This document shows positions 25,549 through 42,512 of a stretch of DNA of 64,000 nt, piece after piece. Source of the stretch: Muraenolepis orangiensis (taxonomy: Eukaryota; Chordata; Actinopteri; Gadiformes; Muraenolepididae). The notes beneath the pieces were generated by a model that saw only the letters and a program-made list of their open reading frames with translations, searched no databases and was not told the origin of the DNA. The DNA lies in contig CM051004.1 in NCBI GenBank assembly GCA_027704905.1, positions 10,017,510 through 10,081,509 on the forward strand. The letters run 5' to 3'. Numbering within the stretch: the stretch's first letter is position 1; every line of letters begins with the position of its first letter. Made by a program: the position numbers and the translations under genes.

Positions 25549-25836
25549 TGTGGAGTGTGTGTGGTTGGTGGCTGGTTGAAGCAGCCTCACCTAGCCGACT
25601 GATGGACTGATTGGCTGGTGATGCTGCACACCTGTCGTTGTTAATCAAGGCTCACAGGTTAAAACAGCCACTCCCACACACACTTGAGGAGAGAGCTCTA
25701 GCATGTACCATCTGCTCCGTTCGCAATGATTGAAACTCTTGCAATAAGCCCTATTCCTCATCACCCTGTGTCCTTGTCTTCGTGAGGAGCCCTCAAGTAG
25801 CCATTTTAATGGCTGGTGGCAGCGTCGTCTGCTACA
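25549..25836 (+). mobile_element. Solo LTR, copy 1, with 5-bp target duplication
   Basis: The 288-bp unit starts TGTGGAGTG and ends TGCTACA, the canonical TG...CA of retroviral-type LTRs. It is flanked by ACTAT on both sides (25544-25548 and 25837-25841). A poly(A)-signal-like AATAAG lies at 25743-25748, where the other two copies have AATAAA. There is no internal region, so it arose by LTR-LTR recombination or is a remnant. The superfamily is not determinable; 5-bp duplications fit Gypsy and Pao/BEL among others. Confidence 0.85.
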
Positions 25837-25861
25837 ACTATACAATGCAACACAATACTAT

Positions 25862-26959
<1,098 letters not shown>

Positions 26960-27190
26960 GGGCAGGCCCATCACACCTAGGCTAAGGCTCGGCACAAATA
27001 TCAATCAGACTTCACTCACTTCACGCTCAGTCCACACAATAGGCTGCAGTGTTGTTGGCGTTATGTTATTGAAGCTACACTTTGTTTCCCTGGGAAGAGT
27101 TTATGCTGAGCGAGGGAGTTTGTGGCAATGTATGGTAGGTTGTCAATAAAGTCATTTAAAAGAACACATTCAAGGTACATTGCAATATGG

Positions 27191-27228
<38 letters not shown>

Positions 27229-27243
27229 ACACACGACACACAC
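27191..27243. repeat. (AC)n, short and interrupted
   Basis: CA with TCAC and ACGAC interruptions. Confidence 0.9.
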
Positions 27244-27510
27244 CGATTTCAAAACAAACCAAGGACAAGTGCTCCAGAGAGGGCACTTCCAGGCAGCATA
27301 GTTTCACTGGTTTTCTCTGAATAAGAGCAACTCAAAGGTTTAAGGCAAACTGAGAGAGAGAGGGGGAAAGATGGAGAGAGCTGTTTTCTTGTAAGCCCTC
27401 ACTTGGATACGAATTGTTTTTCCAGAGCAATCACATTTCTGACAAAAGGAGAAAAAAAACTGAAAAACCCCCAGCGAAAACAAACACTCAGAAATAGATC
27501 CGGGCTACAG

Positions 27511-27725
<215 letters not shown>

Positions 27726-28035
27726 TCATCACTGGGATTCGTAACGTTTTAATTTAGAACAGGTGGCAACTCTTCCTCCTTCTCGCCCTACTCCTCCTCC
27801 TCCTCTCCCTCCCTCCTCTGTCGCCATCGCCAACCGCTGTCACCGACTAACTGGCCCCTGCGCGATCGCCATGGCTGGCTGCCGCGTAAACAAAACACAT
27901 TTAGCATAATTGCACCTTTGGTGTGTGTGTGTGTGTCTTCAGGGCAAAAGTATTGATTTTCACTCCGTGTGTCTTTTTGTTTTTCTTCACCCGGGCCTCT
28001 CTATTTTCCCCTTCGCATTCCACAGCCATGGTGCT

Positions 28036-28089
28036 CTCTCTCTCTCGTTCTCTCTTTCTTGCTCTCTCTCTCTCGTTCTCTCTTTCTTG

Positions 28090-28121
<32 letters not shown>

Positions 28122-28140
28122 CCCGCTCCCGCTCCCGCCT
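28036..28140. repeat. (CT)n with duplicated segment
   Basis: The phrase CTCTCGTTCTCTCTTTCTTG occurs twice in tandem before a pure CT tract and three CGCTCC-type units. Confidence 0.9.
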
Positions 28141-28446
28141 CTGAGCTACTGCCCTGCATTCCCTGCACTCCTTCATTCCTTGTTCTTTTCTCTTTGTCTC
28201 TATCTCTACTCCCTCACTTTCTCTACCGTCCCTGTCGCTCGCTCGCTTCCTGTCGCAGAAAATGGGAATGAAACTTGATTACTGTCAACCAGAAATACCA
28301 GCGCTCACCTTAGCAAAAACCCTGCTCTTCTATCCACCGGCCCTGGCTTGAGAGAGGGAGAGGGAGATTAAGAGAGAGAGAGACGTGTGTTGATTTGCTA
28401 AAGGGACCTCTGTGGCAGTCCTCCAGCCCACACATACAAAAAACAT

Positions 28447-29457
<1,011 letters not shown>

Positions 29458-29646
29458 AATGTGTGTGTACAATGACGCACAGTCACACACTCTCAATGTC
29501 CTCTTTGAGGAGGAAGGTTAATTGAAGGTTATTGATAGCAAACTGGAAATGAGTTTGTGTGTGTGTCATTCTATCTTTCTGACCTCCCCACTCTGTGCTC
29601 CTCTCCTCCTTTACTCCCTTCTTCACTCCTCACTCATTCTCTCTCT

Positions 29647-29792
<146 letters not shown>

Positions 29793-29880
29793 ATCTAAAG
29801 CCACCCAGTCAAAATGTGCAGCCATGCAGATATCTACAATCTCATTAATTCTACCCACTGGCTGCACTGCAGTACTGGTT

Positions 29881-29901
29881 CCTCTCTCTCTCGCTCTCTC
29901 G

Positions 29902-29949
<48 letters not shown>

Positions 29950-29950
29950 T
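29881..29950. repeat. (CT)n followed by (GT)n
   Basis: CT with CGCTCTCT variants, changing to GT at about 29935. Confidence 0.9.
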
Positions 29951-30019
29951 AACCCCTTTATCTTGAAAGGTTAATATAATCACTGCACCGTATGGTTAAC
30001 TATCCACACACGCGCGTGT

Positions 30020-30345
30020 GGGGCTCCCATCTCCCCATAGACCTCTGTTCTCTCAGTGGGGGACCGTCTTCAACGTGGATTTGCACCCACGGAGGCGGCA
30101 GTCGACTCCAGCGAGATTGACAGATTAATTCCTCCGAATGGCGACAAGCGAAACAGGCCCTCCGTTTGACGAGGCCTCAAGTTCATTCGTCGGCGACCAT
30201 TTTAGTTTTCACAACGGCATATGCCGCCGCTATGTTTTCCGGATTTGGACAACGCCCGCCCGCTCGTGATTAGGAGACATTAGTGGACACCGTTGCTACG
30301 TCGTGTTCGGTCATTGAAGATAATGGACTTCTTCCGTTACATGAT
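30020..30345. promoter_or_regulatory. Candidate conserved non-coding element
   Basis: An unrepeated, CpG-containing island between dense repeats, with GACAGATTAATTCC, GTGATTAGG and GCATATGCCGCCGC motifs. Its survival as unique sequence among microsatellites suggests constraint, but no alignment is available. Confidence 0.3.
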
Positions 30346-30529
30346 GTGAAACCTGTGTGTGTGTGTGTGTGTAGCTCTCTCCGAGGTTCTCTGTCTGTCT
30401 TCTATACACCCTCATTAACATGTCAGCACACAAGGCTGGACTAGCTATTCTCTCCTGGAATGCAGGATGGCTTGAGGGAGTGACATGGAGACATGGAGAG
30501 GAACTGGGAAACGGGTGAAGACATCTTTC

Positions 30530-30730
30530 TGCCTGTCTGCCTCTCTGTCTGTGTCTTTCTCTCTCTGTGTCTGTCTCTCTGTCAGTCTCTCTGTCTGTGT
30601 TTTTGTTTTCTATATCTGCCTGCCTGTTTCTTTGTCTGTGTCTGTCTCTGTGTGTGTTTCTCTGCCTGTCTGTCTATGTCTACCTGTCTCACTGTCTGTC
30701 CCTCTGCCTGTCTCTCGGTCTGCCTTCCTC
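30530..30730. repeat. Degenerate (CTGT)/(CTCT) tract
   Basis: About 200 bp of CTGTCTGT, CTCTGTCT and CTGCCTGT units, an old mixed tetranucleotide array. Confidence 0.85.
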
Positions 30731-30952
30731 CGGCTCCCTTGCAATCGTTTCCATGGCGACCATGTCGGGTCAATCGTTTAATTAGGATCGATTGATTTGG
30801 ACGGCGCTCAGAATGTCAGGGTGCCATTTGACATGAGGGTCCCCCCGGAGAGGACCCCACAGTACACACAACAGCAGGGGTGGTGGTGGTGGGCTGGGGG
30901 GGAGGGGTCCAGGCGGTGATGGTGGTGAGCACCTTGACCTTTTCTCCTCTGG

Positions 30953-30965
30953 CACACACCACACA

Positions 30966-30996
<31 letters not shown>

Positions 30997-31026
30997 CCAC
31001 ACCACACACACACACCACACCACACC
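30953..31026. repeat. (CA)n with repeated ACCACACC slips
   Basis: At least five ACC slips within 74 bp, the most interrupted CA array seen here. Confidence 0.92.
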
Positions 31027-31480
31027 GGTCTTCTTGGGAGCCAGATGGCTCAGTTGACGTTGCCTGTTTAATGTGTGCTTGCTGCCCCGGTCCGTTTGTG
31101 TGTGTTGACTAAATTTGAATGTGTGTGTGTGTGTCTTCCCTGGAGGTTGACCGAGGAACGAGAGACCGTTTGAAGCGATAGAAGTTTGCGGAGGAAGAGT
31201 AAACAGTGAAGGAGGAGAGAAAACGGAGGGAGGACGGAGGGATGGGAAGTTTACAAGTGAAGGAAAATAAAATGGAGTTTAGGCTGTGGAATGAAGGGAG
31301 AGAGCGAGAGAGAGGGGCTGGGGAAAGTGAGACAGGGAGGGAGGGAGGGAGGGAGTGAGAGAGGAGTGTAAACAAGTCATAAAGGAATGGATGGGAGATG
31401 GAGGAGGAGGACAGAAATAATAATGAGGAGGAAGCGAGACGACAGACTGTCTCTCGGTTGTGAATCTAACGGGAGAAACA

Positions 31481-31651
<171 letters not shown>

Positions 31652-31888
31652 CAGGCTGCATAATGAGCCCACTGTTATCTGTGGTGAGGGGGGGGGGGGC
31701 GCTCTGGTTACCACGGCGCTGATAGACAGCAGCCTGATGCACTCCATCAGGACACAGAGCTCTTCTCCTCCCTCATTCCTCTGCTACTCCCTTTTCTCTT
31801 CTCTGCCCTCTGCTGTCTTTTCCTTCCTGTCGTCGTCGTCTTCTTCTTCTTCCTCTTCCTCTTTTAAACCGTTTCTGTCTTCTACCTG

Positions 31889-32046
<158 letters not shown>

Positions 32047-32312
32047 ATAATTGATAATTTTGTCAATTCATGGACGAATGATCAAATTGATTCATTTTCA
32101 TTCCTAAACACATACCATTTATTCAGATGGCTTTGCCTTTGATTGACTGAGACATAAAAAAAGAAAGAATCCGCTGTTATTTTACATGTAATACTGAATA
32201 TAAGGTAATATCCCTCGTTCCTTACTTACACAAATGGATGACATCCTACAAAGGTCTACTTACATAATGGCAGAAAAAAACATTTAGATGAGGTATACAT
32301 CTCAACAAGCTC

Positions 32313-32364
<52 letters not shown>

Positions 32365-32635
32365 CCAGATTAATCATCTTCTTAATAAACACCATCGGAA
32401 AACCTAAGGTAGCATGCAAGTGAGTGATAATGACTTTAGTAATGAGCGTATGTAGCAGCCACGATGGCAGAGGCTCCACCTTAGAATAATAACGTGTTGG
32501 TAATTAGTTTCATAAACATGAATAGACGACACATATTAAGGAGCCGATCACACAGAACCACGTCTGCTCTTCCCTTGACGAGCAGGGCGGCGCCACGCCC
32601 AAAGTAGAGGTATTTAAATGTCATTTATTCTGTTT
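32047..32635. other. Unique sequence with (AC)n
   Basis: (CA)24 at 32313-32361. No gene recognised. Confidence 0.6.
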
Positions 32636-32639
32636 AACC

Positions 32640-32815
32640 TCCCAAAGTTATGTACGGAATTGGACAAAACTTGGTGGTTGGATTACTTATGGGCCAAGGA
32701 ACAGTTGATTCGATTTGGGGCAGATCCGGATCTGAATCTGGATCCAGGGGACTTGTTGGCGTGGCTTGTATGCTCTGTACTGAGCACCAGGGTGGCAGTG
32801 AGTGTGGTTTATTTG
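32640..32815 (+). repeat. GATCCGGATCC repeat family, copy 2
   Basis: The fullest copy: GGAATTGGACAAAACTTGG, then ATTACTTATGGGCCAAGGAA, GGGGCAGATCCGGATC and TGGATCCAGGGGACTTG, ending near CTGTACTGAGCACC. Confidence 0.8.
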
Positions 32816-32913
32816 GACTCCTCTCAAAACGATCTAAAAAGTTTTAATTCCAAGGGCAGAAATGTTTAAAGTCAACGTTGAGCCTCAAAAAAGACTTCAA
32901 ATGTCCGTCTACT

Positions 32914-33127
<214 letters not shown>

Positions 33128-33449
33128 CAGTGATGTATCATTGAGTCATAAGACTGAGACCTTAAGTAAAGTGGCCTATTAAAATGTCCTTGAGCAACGG
33201 CAGTGCGTGTCCCTTTCTGAATCAGACGGCATAGGAACGTCTATAATACATAGACATAGAAGAAAATGGTTGATTTGGAGCAACGGTGACAGAGAAAAGA
33301 TTTGGAGGATTTGTAGATGTAGTTTCCATCACAGAGAGCTGTTAGTAGTAGTCATCGTGTGTGTGCTTGTCCACCAGTCATGCACGGATGATCACAGATG
33401 GCTAGTGAAGGTGCTTTGCAATGTGTTTCAGAATTGGGCAATATCCCTC

Positions 33450-33453
33450 TGTC

Positions 33454-33495
<42 letters not shown>

Positions 33496-33700
33496 GTTCT
33501 GTGTCCCCGCTCCTCCCTCTATCGTCCTTTCTCTCTTTTTTCCCCCTCTCTGCTCGCACTCTGTTTCTCAAACTCTCTGTCAGTTTGCCCTCTTTGTATC
33601 TCTCTCTCTCCCCTCTCTCTCTCTCTCCCCCCCCTCTCTCTCTTCTCTCGTTGTGTCACTCTCCCTGTCTTTCCTCCCTCCCCTTTGTCCCACCCCCCCG
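33450..33700. repeat. Degenerate CT-rich pyrimidine tract
   Basis: CT runs mixed with CTGTCT and poly-C stretches, leading into the long array at 33705. Confidence 0.85.
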
Positions 33701-33703
33701 CCT

Positions 33704-33927
<224 letters not shown>

Positions 33928-34016
33928 TCAAGACGGTTCCACCACAGTTTGGCAGCCGTGTCCTCAGTGTGTTGGCCCAGCGCCTCTGTTCTCATGCACA
34001 CGCTTGCTTGTGAGTT

Positions 34017-34067
34017 CTTCTCTCTCTCTCTCTCTCTCTCTCTCCCCCTCTCGCTCTCTCTCTCGTA
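34017..34067. repeat. (CT)n, short
   Basis: CT with CCCCTCTCG interruptions. Confidence 0.9.
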
Positions 34068-34167
34068 TGGGAGAATCTTTCTCGGTCCAAATAGGAGGTT
34101 TAGTGCCAAGGTGAAGATTGTTGTACCGTTGTACACACACCCACATACACAGACACGCACACACATA

Positions 34168-34215
34168 GTTTAGTTTAGTTTATTAGGATCCCCATGAGCT
34201 GCAGTGTAGAGAGAG
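34168..34215 (-). mobile_element. Short LINE-like tail
   Basis: TAGTTTAGTTTAGTTTATTA then GGATCCCCATGAGCTGCAG. The minus strand gives an element ending AATAAACTAAACTAAACTA, a retrotransposon tail with 5-bp terminal repeats. Confidence 0.5.
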
Positions 34216-34373
34216 ACACATGCACGCTTACATACCCTGATGAACCGGAACTATTTAACCTACCTACTTGTGGGGGTTTCCTGACGTGTGTGTGTGTGTG
34301 CGCCGTGTTGTGTAACTACTAGTACTAGTAACTCAGTGTTATGCTATTGTCTGCTTCAGCAAATGTACACCTT

Positions 34374-34422
34374 GTAAGTCGCTTTGGATAAAAGCGTCTG
34401 CCAAATGCCCTAAATGTAAATA
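34374..34422 (+). mobile_element. SINE/L2-type tail
   Basis: TGTAAGTCGCTTTGGATAAA then AGCGTCTGCCAAATG, a textbook copy of the tail shared by teleost L2 LINEs and their SINEs. The tRNA-like head is missing. Confidence 0.8.
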
Positions 34423-34511
34423 CTAGGATGGACAAAGTGGGTCTGTGCATGTGTTGGTGAAATACATGCATACCGCAGTTCTCTTAACACAGTGGCACGG
34501 CAAGACACATG

Positions 34512-34644
<133 letters not shown>

Positions 34645-34855
34645 TGTACTACCAGTCCCGGGAGGAGGAGGGGGTGGAAGGCCATATGGATCTGCCCGCT
34701 TCTTGCTGAGAGAGCCGGACGACAGCTGAACAGCTTGAAGTAGAGCGCACAGGATGGTCACATGCACACGTATGCACACAGTCACATTAGAAGAATATCA
34801 TACCCATATCATACACTGGTGATAATCAAGATACACACACTGATCGAAACTCTTT

Positions 34856-34857
<2 letters not shown>

Positions 34858-34905
<48 letters not shown>

Positions 34906-35030
34906 ATGACTGTCTCGCTCTGTTTGTCTCTGTCTCTGTCGCTCTCTCTCTCTTTCTCTCGTGCTCTGTATGTCTCTGTCTTTCTCTCTCTTTCTCTCTC
35001 ACTCTCTGTGTCTCTGTCTCTCTCATTACA
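34858..35030. repeat. (CT)n followed by a degenerate CT/CTGT tract
   Basis: Pure CT to about 34903, then CTGTCTC, CTTTCTCT and CACTCTCT units. Confidence 0.92.
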
Positions 35031-35620
35031 CTCATAGCACTTATCTGTGTTTTATGTCCATCCACTTTGTAACTCTACCGCTCTTGCGTCATCGGCTCTC
35101 ATCTCTCTTCTCTCCTTCCTTCTACCCTAGGAGTCGTGACTCCACTCCAACTGAGTTGTGATTGGTGGACTTTGGGTTCTAAGGCGGGCCCACCAACAAA
35201 TGCTCCGAAGGCATTGGCCGAACTTTTCTGTAGTACGAAAATAAATGCACTCTAAATTAACTAACAATGAAGTGATGCTGTATGCATTGCCAGTAACAAT
35301 GCAAAAAAATCCCTACAAAATACCCCAATCCTTTTTCAGCCTTTTGTATATGTATACTGTATATTTATATATATATTTATTTGATTCTTTCTTGTTGTTA
35401 TTTTTTGCAGTGCAGTGAAGTCCTGTTGCCATAACAACGGTCGCATGAGACCAATTAGGCTCAAATTCTCCTTGGATGGAAACCTCAAACCTCCAGTTTA
35501 AAATAAACCAAGACAAAACCCACGGCTTCCATGAAAACACTATTAACGGTTATATCTTAAAGGTTTTTGCCTTTTTAGCGTATCAAAGAATTTTTCCAAA
35601 GGCGACAGCGACAGAAGGAG
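35031..35620. other. Unique sequence
   Basis: No gene recognised. Confidence 0.5.
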
Positions 35621-35623
35621 GAG

Positions 35624-35745
35624 GTGTTTGAACCCCAAGGTCTGCAGCCTACTGGTTCCCTGAGCAAGATGCCCTAACCCCTACCTAAAAATGATTGGTT
35701 GCTTTGGATAAAAGTGTGTGGTGAAATACTAAATGGTGAATAGTA
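35624..35745 (+). mobile_element. tRNA-derived SINE
   Basis: A degenerate B box GTTTGAACCCC (35626-35636) is followed by GAGCAAGATGCCCTAACCCC and TTGCTTTGGATAAAAGTG near 35700-35718. The order tRNA-like part, body, L2-type tail is complete although diverged. Confidence 0.75.
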
Positions 35746-36079
35746 AAAGACGGCAGTGATAATAATGCAAGTCATTGAAAAAAGACTTAATAGTAAAGAG
35801 GATATGATAGATATCAGAAGTAATCGGTGGGTATTATGCAGTCACATTGCTCTGAAATGTGGCTTCAGTTTATACTCTCTCATGCTCACTGACCCCTGTG
35901 GGCTCCCGTTGGCCTATCAGACACACCGATCAATATGATTGGTCTGCTTGTGGTTATTCTGCCTCCATCTTGTTTCCATCTGTCTCTCTCCCAGGGCGTT
36001 GTGTGTGTGTGTGTTCACGTTTTCTCTCTTTTTGCTGTCTCCTTTTCCCTGAACTCTATCTTATTCCCTTTGTTACGTC

Positions 36080-36116
<37 letters not shown>

Positions 36117-36618
36117 CCTCTCCTCTCCTCTCCTCTCCTCTCTTTCTCTCTCTCATTTCTAATCCAGCCCAATGAACAATTGTGTGTGGTTGCTCAGTTG
36201 GCTGGATATACATGTCAAGTTTGTTCAGTTTTGAAAGCAAAGAGTGACACAAGTATAGATTTTCTCTTTCCTCTCACTCCACTACCCCTGTAGCTCTCTC
36301 CTCTCTCCCCTCTCCCTCTCATGGTGTGTATGTGTGTGTCTCCATGTATGGTGGGACCTCGGCCACACTAGGAAGGCTGGCTAGAGAGGAGGGGGGGAGA
36401 GATGGAGAGAGATCAGCAGTGGAGCGGGGGAGAGAGAGATCAGCAGGGGAGAGGGGGAGAGGAGATATTTGGGGGATAATGGGTGTTTCTGTTTGCTAGT
36501 TTGTGTTCAGCAGCCAGAGAGAAAGCAAAATGGCCTCTTGTCTAGCAGTCTGCTGCTGAAGATCCCAAATGATTATTTTTTTGTCCTCCCAGTGTGCATT
36601 TTGAAGTTGTGACAGATA

Positions 36619-36620
<2 letters not shown>
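35746..36620. other. Unique sequence with (CT)n and CTCCT units
   Basis: (CT)n from about 36079 changes to five CTCCT pentamers at 36111-36140. Purine-rich GAGAGGGGG tracts at 36390-36470. No gene recognised. Confidence 0.6.

Positions 36621-36655
<35 letters not shown>
36620..36655. repeat. (AC)18 microsatellite
   Basis: Uninterrupted. Confidence 0.95.
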
Positions 36656-36657
<2 letters not shown>

Positions 36658-36942
36658 CAATAAGGCAGGGATAGATGGGCAGTGGACTGCCTGCTGTGGA
36701 GGAATGCTGTGTGGTGTAAAATGAAAGAAGAGGATTTCAAGAGGTTTACCAGCTGTCTGATCTTTCAACTCTGACCCCACCCCCTTTTTCTCTCTCTCCC
36801 TCTTTCTTGCTCTCTCTCTCTCACGCTCTCTTTCTCTCTCTTCTCTCCTGTACTCGTTCTCTCTGGCTCTTTCTCCCCTGTACTTGCTCTCTCCCCTGTA
36901 CTCTGCTCTCTCTTTCCCCTGTACTCACTCAGCCAACAGCTG

Positions 36943-37120
<178 letters not shown>

Positions 37121-37302
37121 ATGCACAGTTATGTGTGTATGAATAATTAATAAATAACGTGTGCACGTGCCCTGCGACAGAGTGGGCACCCTGTCTGCTG
37201 ATGGCCTCTGCTGCCCACACGCCCCCCCCTGGCACTGAAAGAAGACCTCTGTCTTGCACAGAAACACGCACATATCTGACCAGCCAATTAGGAAGAATGG
37301 AA

Positions 37303-37510
37303 AAGAGAGAGAGAGAGAGAGAGGGATGAGGAAGAGGAAAGATGAGGAAGAGGAGGAGAGAGTAAGAAGAGGAGAGAGGAAGAAGAGGAGGAGGGAGAGG
37401 GAGATGAGGGAGGAGAGAGAGATTAGGAGGAGGAGAGAGAGAAATGAGGAAGTGGAGGAGGAGGAGAGAGAGAAATGAGGAAGAGGAGGAGGAGGAGGAG
37501 GAGAGAGTGC
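37303..37510. repeat. GA/GGA-rich purine tract
   Basis: About 200 bp, almost entirely purine on the + strand, with GAGGAAGAGGAGGAG units. Confidence 0.9.
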
Positions 37511-38765
37511 GATGCGAGAGATCGGTCCTCAACACTAGTTCATTGTTTCTGTTGCCCATGAAGATGGAATACATTCACTGGGTCTCAGCCCCTTCCCCCC
37601 CTTTGGCCTACCGGAGACCAAGCCATCCGGGTTCACCACATAAGACCTTTGACCTCTCCAACCAGAGTGCACAGAACTTTCCCTTCTCTGACCCCTTCGT
37701 TGTTATCCACAGATATGTATGTGTGTGTGTGGGGGGGGAGGGAGGTGTCGGCATTTCCTGTTTTAGTTTTAGTCCATTTATATTTTTGTTTTTGTTACTT
37801 TTTGCTGCAACAATTTCCAATTGTGTCACTTTAAAAGCGACTCACGCATCGAACCCAGTGTGTTTCTGTCTGGGAGTTAAACAGCCTAGTCACTATTACA
37901 CTATCCTGCCCTGTTTTGTTATTTTCATATTATTTTTGTTGACAGATGCTGTGTGATCTACCTCTGCCACATGTGTATGTATTTCATGCCTGTGTGCGTG
38001 TGTCTGTGTGTGTGTGTGTCTGTCTGTGTCAGTAGTAGTGCACATGCAGTGAACGTGTCAGACGTAGGGAAAGGAGACCAGTTTTCTTCCTCCTTATTGT
38101 TTACCGGAGCGAGGGAGGGGGTTTGACAGACAGACGGACAGACGGACAGACGGACGGACAGCGAGAGTTAGTGGGGTCAACTTGACCATCTGTCTCTGTT
38201 CCTTGCAAGGTCTGTCTGATTGACAGAGGGTCAGTGGGTGGACGGGGTTGTGTTGGTTAGCGTTAGCGTAGAAACCAACTTTAGAAACCGACTTTCGACG
38301 TTATTATTTATCTATCACATTTATTTTATCCTTTGATGAGATCAATTAATTCTATAAATTATAATAGAGTAATTAATACACACATGGCACAACAAACATC
38401 CGTCATCCGACTTGAAATGAAATGTAATGAAATATTAAATGATATCAAATTATATCGTTATCCGATCTTTGACATCTGGAGATTGCTAAAAAGGCTCACC
38501 TTTCACGCCATTAAAAAAACAAACCTTTTTTGGTTTGAATGATCTCAAATAAGACTTCGATGTGTCATCAAAGAGCGCCGCTGTAGCAGTAGCACTGAAT
38601 GAAGAACACAAGATTTACATATATCTCAACATCAAAAAGCATCCAAGGTCTTTACTCTTCTGGTTCAAAAACAGAAAAAGCTCTTGGTCTTTAAATGAGG
38701 TGGAGACACGTGAACTAAATGAAAAATAAATAAAACGGGTCTTTCATGATAACCACTTGATGGTT
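37511..38765. other. Unique sequence with a GACA/GACG tract
   Basis: GACAGACAGACGGACAGACG begins at about 38126 and continues to 38161. No gene recognised. Confidence 0.5.
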
Positions 38766-38769
38766 TTGT

Positions 38770-38855
38770 CTTTGAATTGATTTTGACACTGATCCGGATC
38801 CAGGAGAATTCTTGGTGTGGCGGAAGTATGTGCGCTCTACTGAGGGCCCTCTCGT
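38770..38855 (+). repeat. GATCCGGATCC repeat family, copy 3
   Basis: CTGATCCGGATCCAGGAGAA then GGTGTGGCGGAAGTATG and GCGCTCTACTGAGGGCCCTC. The same ending, reversed, opens the copy at 49800. Confidence 0.75.
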
Positions 38856-39455
38856 TTTATTTACTCTGTTTATACACTTATACACAGTATTATGTAAAAT
38901 GGCCTTCATGGCAATCAACCTTGTTTAGAGATTTTGTTTATAATGTCTGAGTTATACAAGTCATTTTAAACTAAAATTTAGATTGGATTGTGTTCAGTGG
39001 ATGTAATGGTTGATTTTTCCGTTTCAGAACAGCCTTCTGAAAATGAAAAACAGACCATTTGTCACCTGGCCGTCCAGTATTAATGTCGCTATGACTTCAC
39101 AGCAAATAATTTCCCCGGGAACAGATTGCCAGGCAGCCCCTCATATCGCTTCCTCGCAGCTCTCCTGTTCTCCTTCCTTCCCATGAGGAGGCGTGGAGAT
39201 CAGTTCTTAATGTCCTCCTCCTCCTCCTCTTTCTTCCTCTCTCGTCTCTCCTCACTCAGAGTAATCACATTGCACTCCCGAGTCCTTCTGAAGCATGTAC
39301 ATGCCGTACTCCCTACTCGTTCCAACCACACTTCAACATGTCCTCTCTCTCCCCCCCCCCCCCCTGAGTCTTCTCTTGCTCTTCATCTCCCTCCATATCT
39401 CTCTATCCATCTATCACCATATCCTCTCTCTCTTTCTCTCTCTCTCTATCCCCTT

Positions 39456-40494
<1,039 letters not shown>

Positions 40495-40548
<54 letters not shown>
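40495..40548. repeat. (AC)n microsatellite, about 54 bp
   Basis: Uninterrupted. Confidence 0.97.
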
Positions 40549-40552
<4 letters not shown>

Positions 40553-40640
40553 AAAACATGAGATGTCTATTACAGCCCATCGTACATTTGTATTTGTATT
40601 TGTTTAAGAGACATTTCATAGGTTTGTTTCCGACCGACAG

Positions 40641-41275
<635 letters not shown>

Positions 41276-41370
<95 letters not shown>
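41276..41370. repeat. (AC)n microsatellite, about 94 bp
   Basis: Flanked on both sides by ATCATGAC (41270 and 41371). Confidence 0.97.
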
Positions 41371-41814
41371 ATCATGACCTTCAAGCGGTTCTATCGGGCA
41401 AAGCTGGGTTACTTTTCTCCCCGGGTGGTGGTGGTGGTGGGCGTGTAGTAGGTTCACCGAAGCCCTCCCACGAGCTGCAAAACCGCTGTTCGGGTTTCTT
41501 CTTCTTCTTCTGAGGGGGAGGCCAGCGGTGGGGGAGTATAGGGTTCTGCAGAAGGGCAAAGGCTCATGGGAACGCGTCTCCCACTGTGGGGGTTGCCAGG
41601 GCAGGGGGTTCATCAATCTCCTAAGGAGGCCCCGGAGGGCTGGAGCCCCGCTACCCACGTAACGACGGCCTTCACAGAGACCGTGGAAAACCTAGCCACG
41701 GAGGAGTTCGAGCTTCTCTCCTTTCGTAATGGTAAACACGTGTTGGAGACTGAGGACTTTGCTGAGAGTGAGGCTGTTGGAAAGAGTATGAGAGTGTTGC
41801 GACTAGGGTGGTTA

Positions 41815-41926
41815 TAGGGTTTGACTCATAGCTGAAAGCTGTGTTTGATTCCCAACATGTGTCATGCAATACCTGTAGGCATCCTAGAGCAAGATGCCCT
41901 AAACTCCTACCTTTTCCTAAAGGACA
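41815..41926 (+). mobile_element. tRNA-derived SINE head merging into a minisatellite
   Basis: A B box GTTTGATTCCC (41843-41853) is followed by GAGCAAGATGCCCTAAACTC and CTACCTTTTCC, the SINE body as in 35624-35745. Instead of running to the usual tail it grades into the 41-bp array. Confidence 0.65.
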
Positions 41927-42512
41927 TGTCTCTGTACTATCTAACCCTTACCTGTTCTTAAATGACCTGTCTGTGTACTGTCTAACTCCTACCTTCTCCT
42001 TAATGACCTATCTCTGTACCAAACTACCCGATCCTCAATGGCCTGTCGGTGTACTATCTAACCCCTAACTGCTCCTTAATGACCTGTCTCTGTACTGTCT
42101 AACCATCCCTGTTCCTAAATGACCTGTCTCAGTACTGTGTAACCCCTACCTGTTCCTCAATGACCTGTCTCTGTACTGTCAAACCCTTACCTGTTCCTCA
42201 ATGACCGGTCTCTGTACTGTCAAACCCTTACCTGTTCCTCAATGACCTGTCTCTGTACTGTGTAACCCCTACCTGTTCCTCAATGACCTGTCTCTGTACT
42301 GTCAAACCCTTACCTGTTCCTCAATGACCTGTCTCTGTACTGTCTAACCCTTACCTGTTCCTCAATGACCTGTCTCTGTACTGTCAAACCCTTACCTGTT
42401 CCTCAATGACCTGTCTCTGTACTGTCAAACCCCTACCTGTTCCTCAATGACCTGTCTCTGTACTGTCTAACCCTTACCTGTTCCTCAATGACCTGTCTCT
42501 GTACTGTCTTAC
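41927..42512. repeat. 41-bp minisatellite, about 14 copies
   Basis: Unit ACCTGTTCCTCAATGACCTG plus TCTCTGTACTGTCTAACCCTT. Early copies (AACTCCTACC, TAACCCCTAACTGCTCC) are close to the SINE body; later copies are nearly identical. Two alternating variants, TGTCTAACC and TGTCAAACC, occur in the right half. Confidence 0.93.

Noticed and set aside
25813..25825. TGGTGGCAGCGTC read as a retroviral primer-binding site after an LTR
   Set aside because: All three copies continue to a shared TACA end, and the 5-bp target duplication lies after that end, so the motif is inside the LTR.
41927..42512. Regular 41-bp repeats considered as a CRISPR-like array
   Set aside because: There are no variable spacers: the whole 41 bp is repeated, the array grades into a SINE, and the host is a vertebrate.
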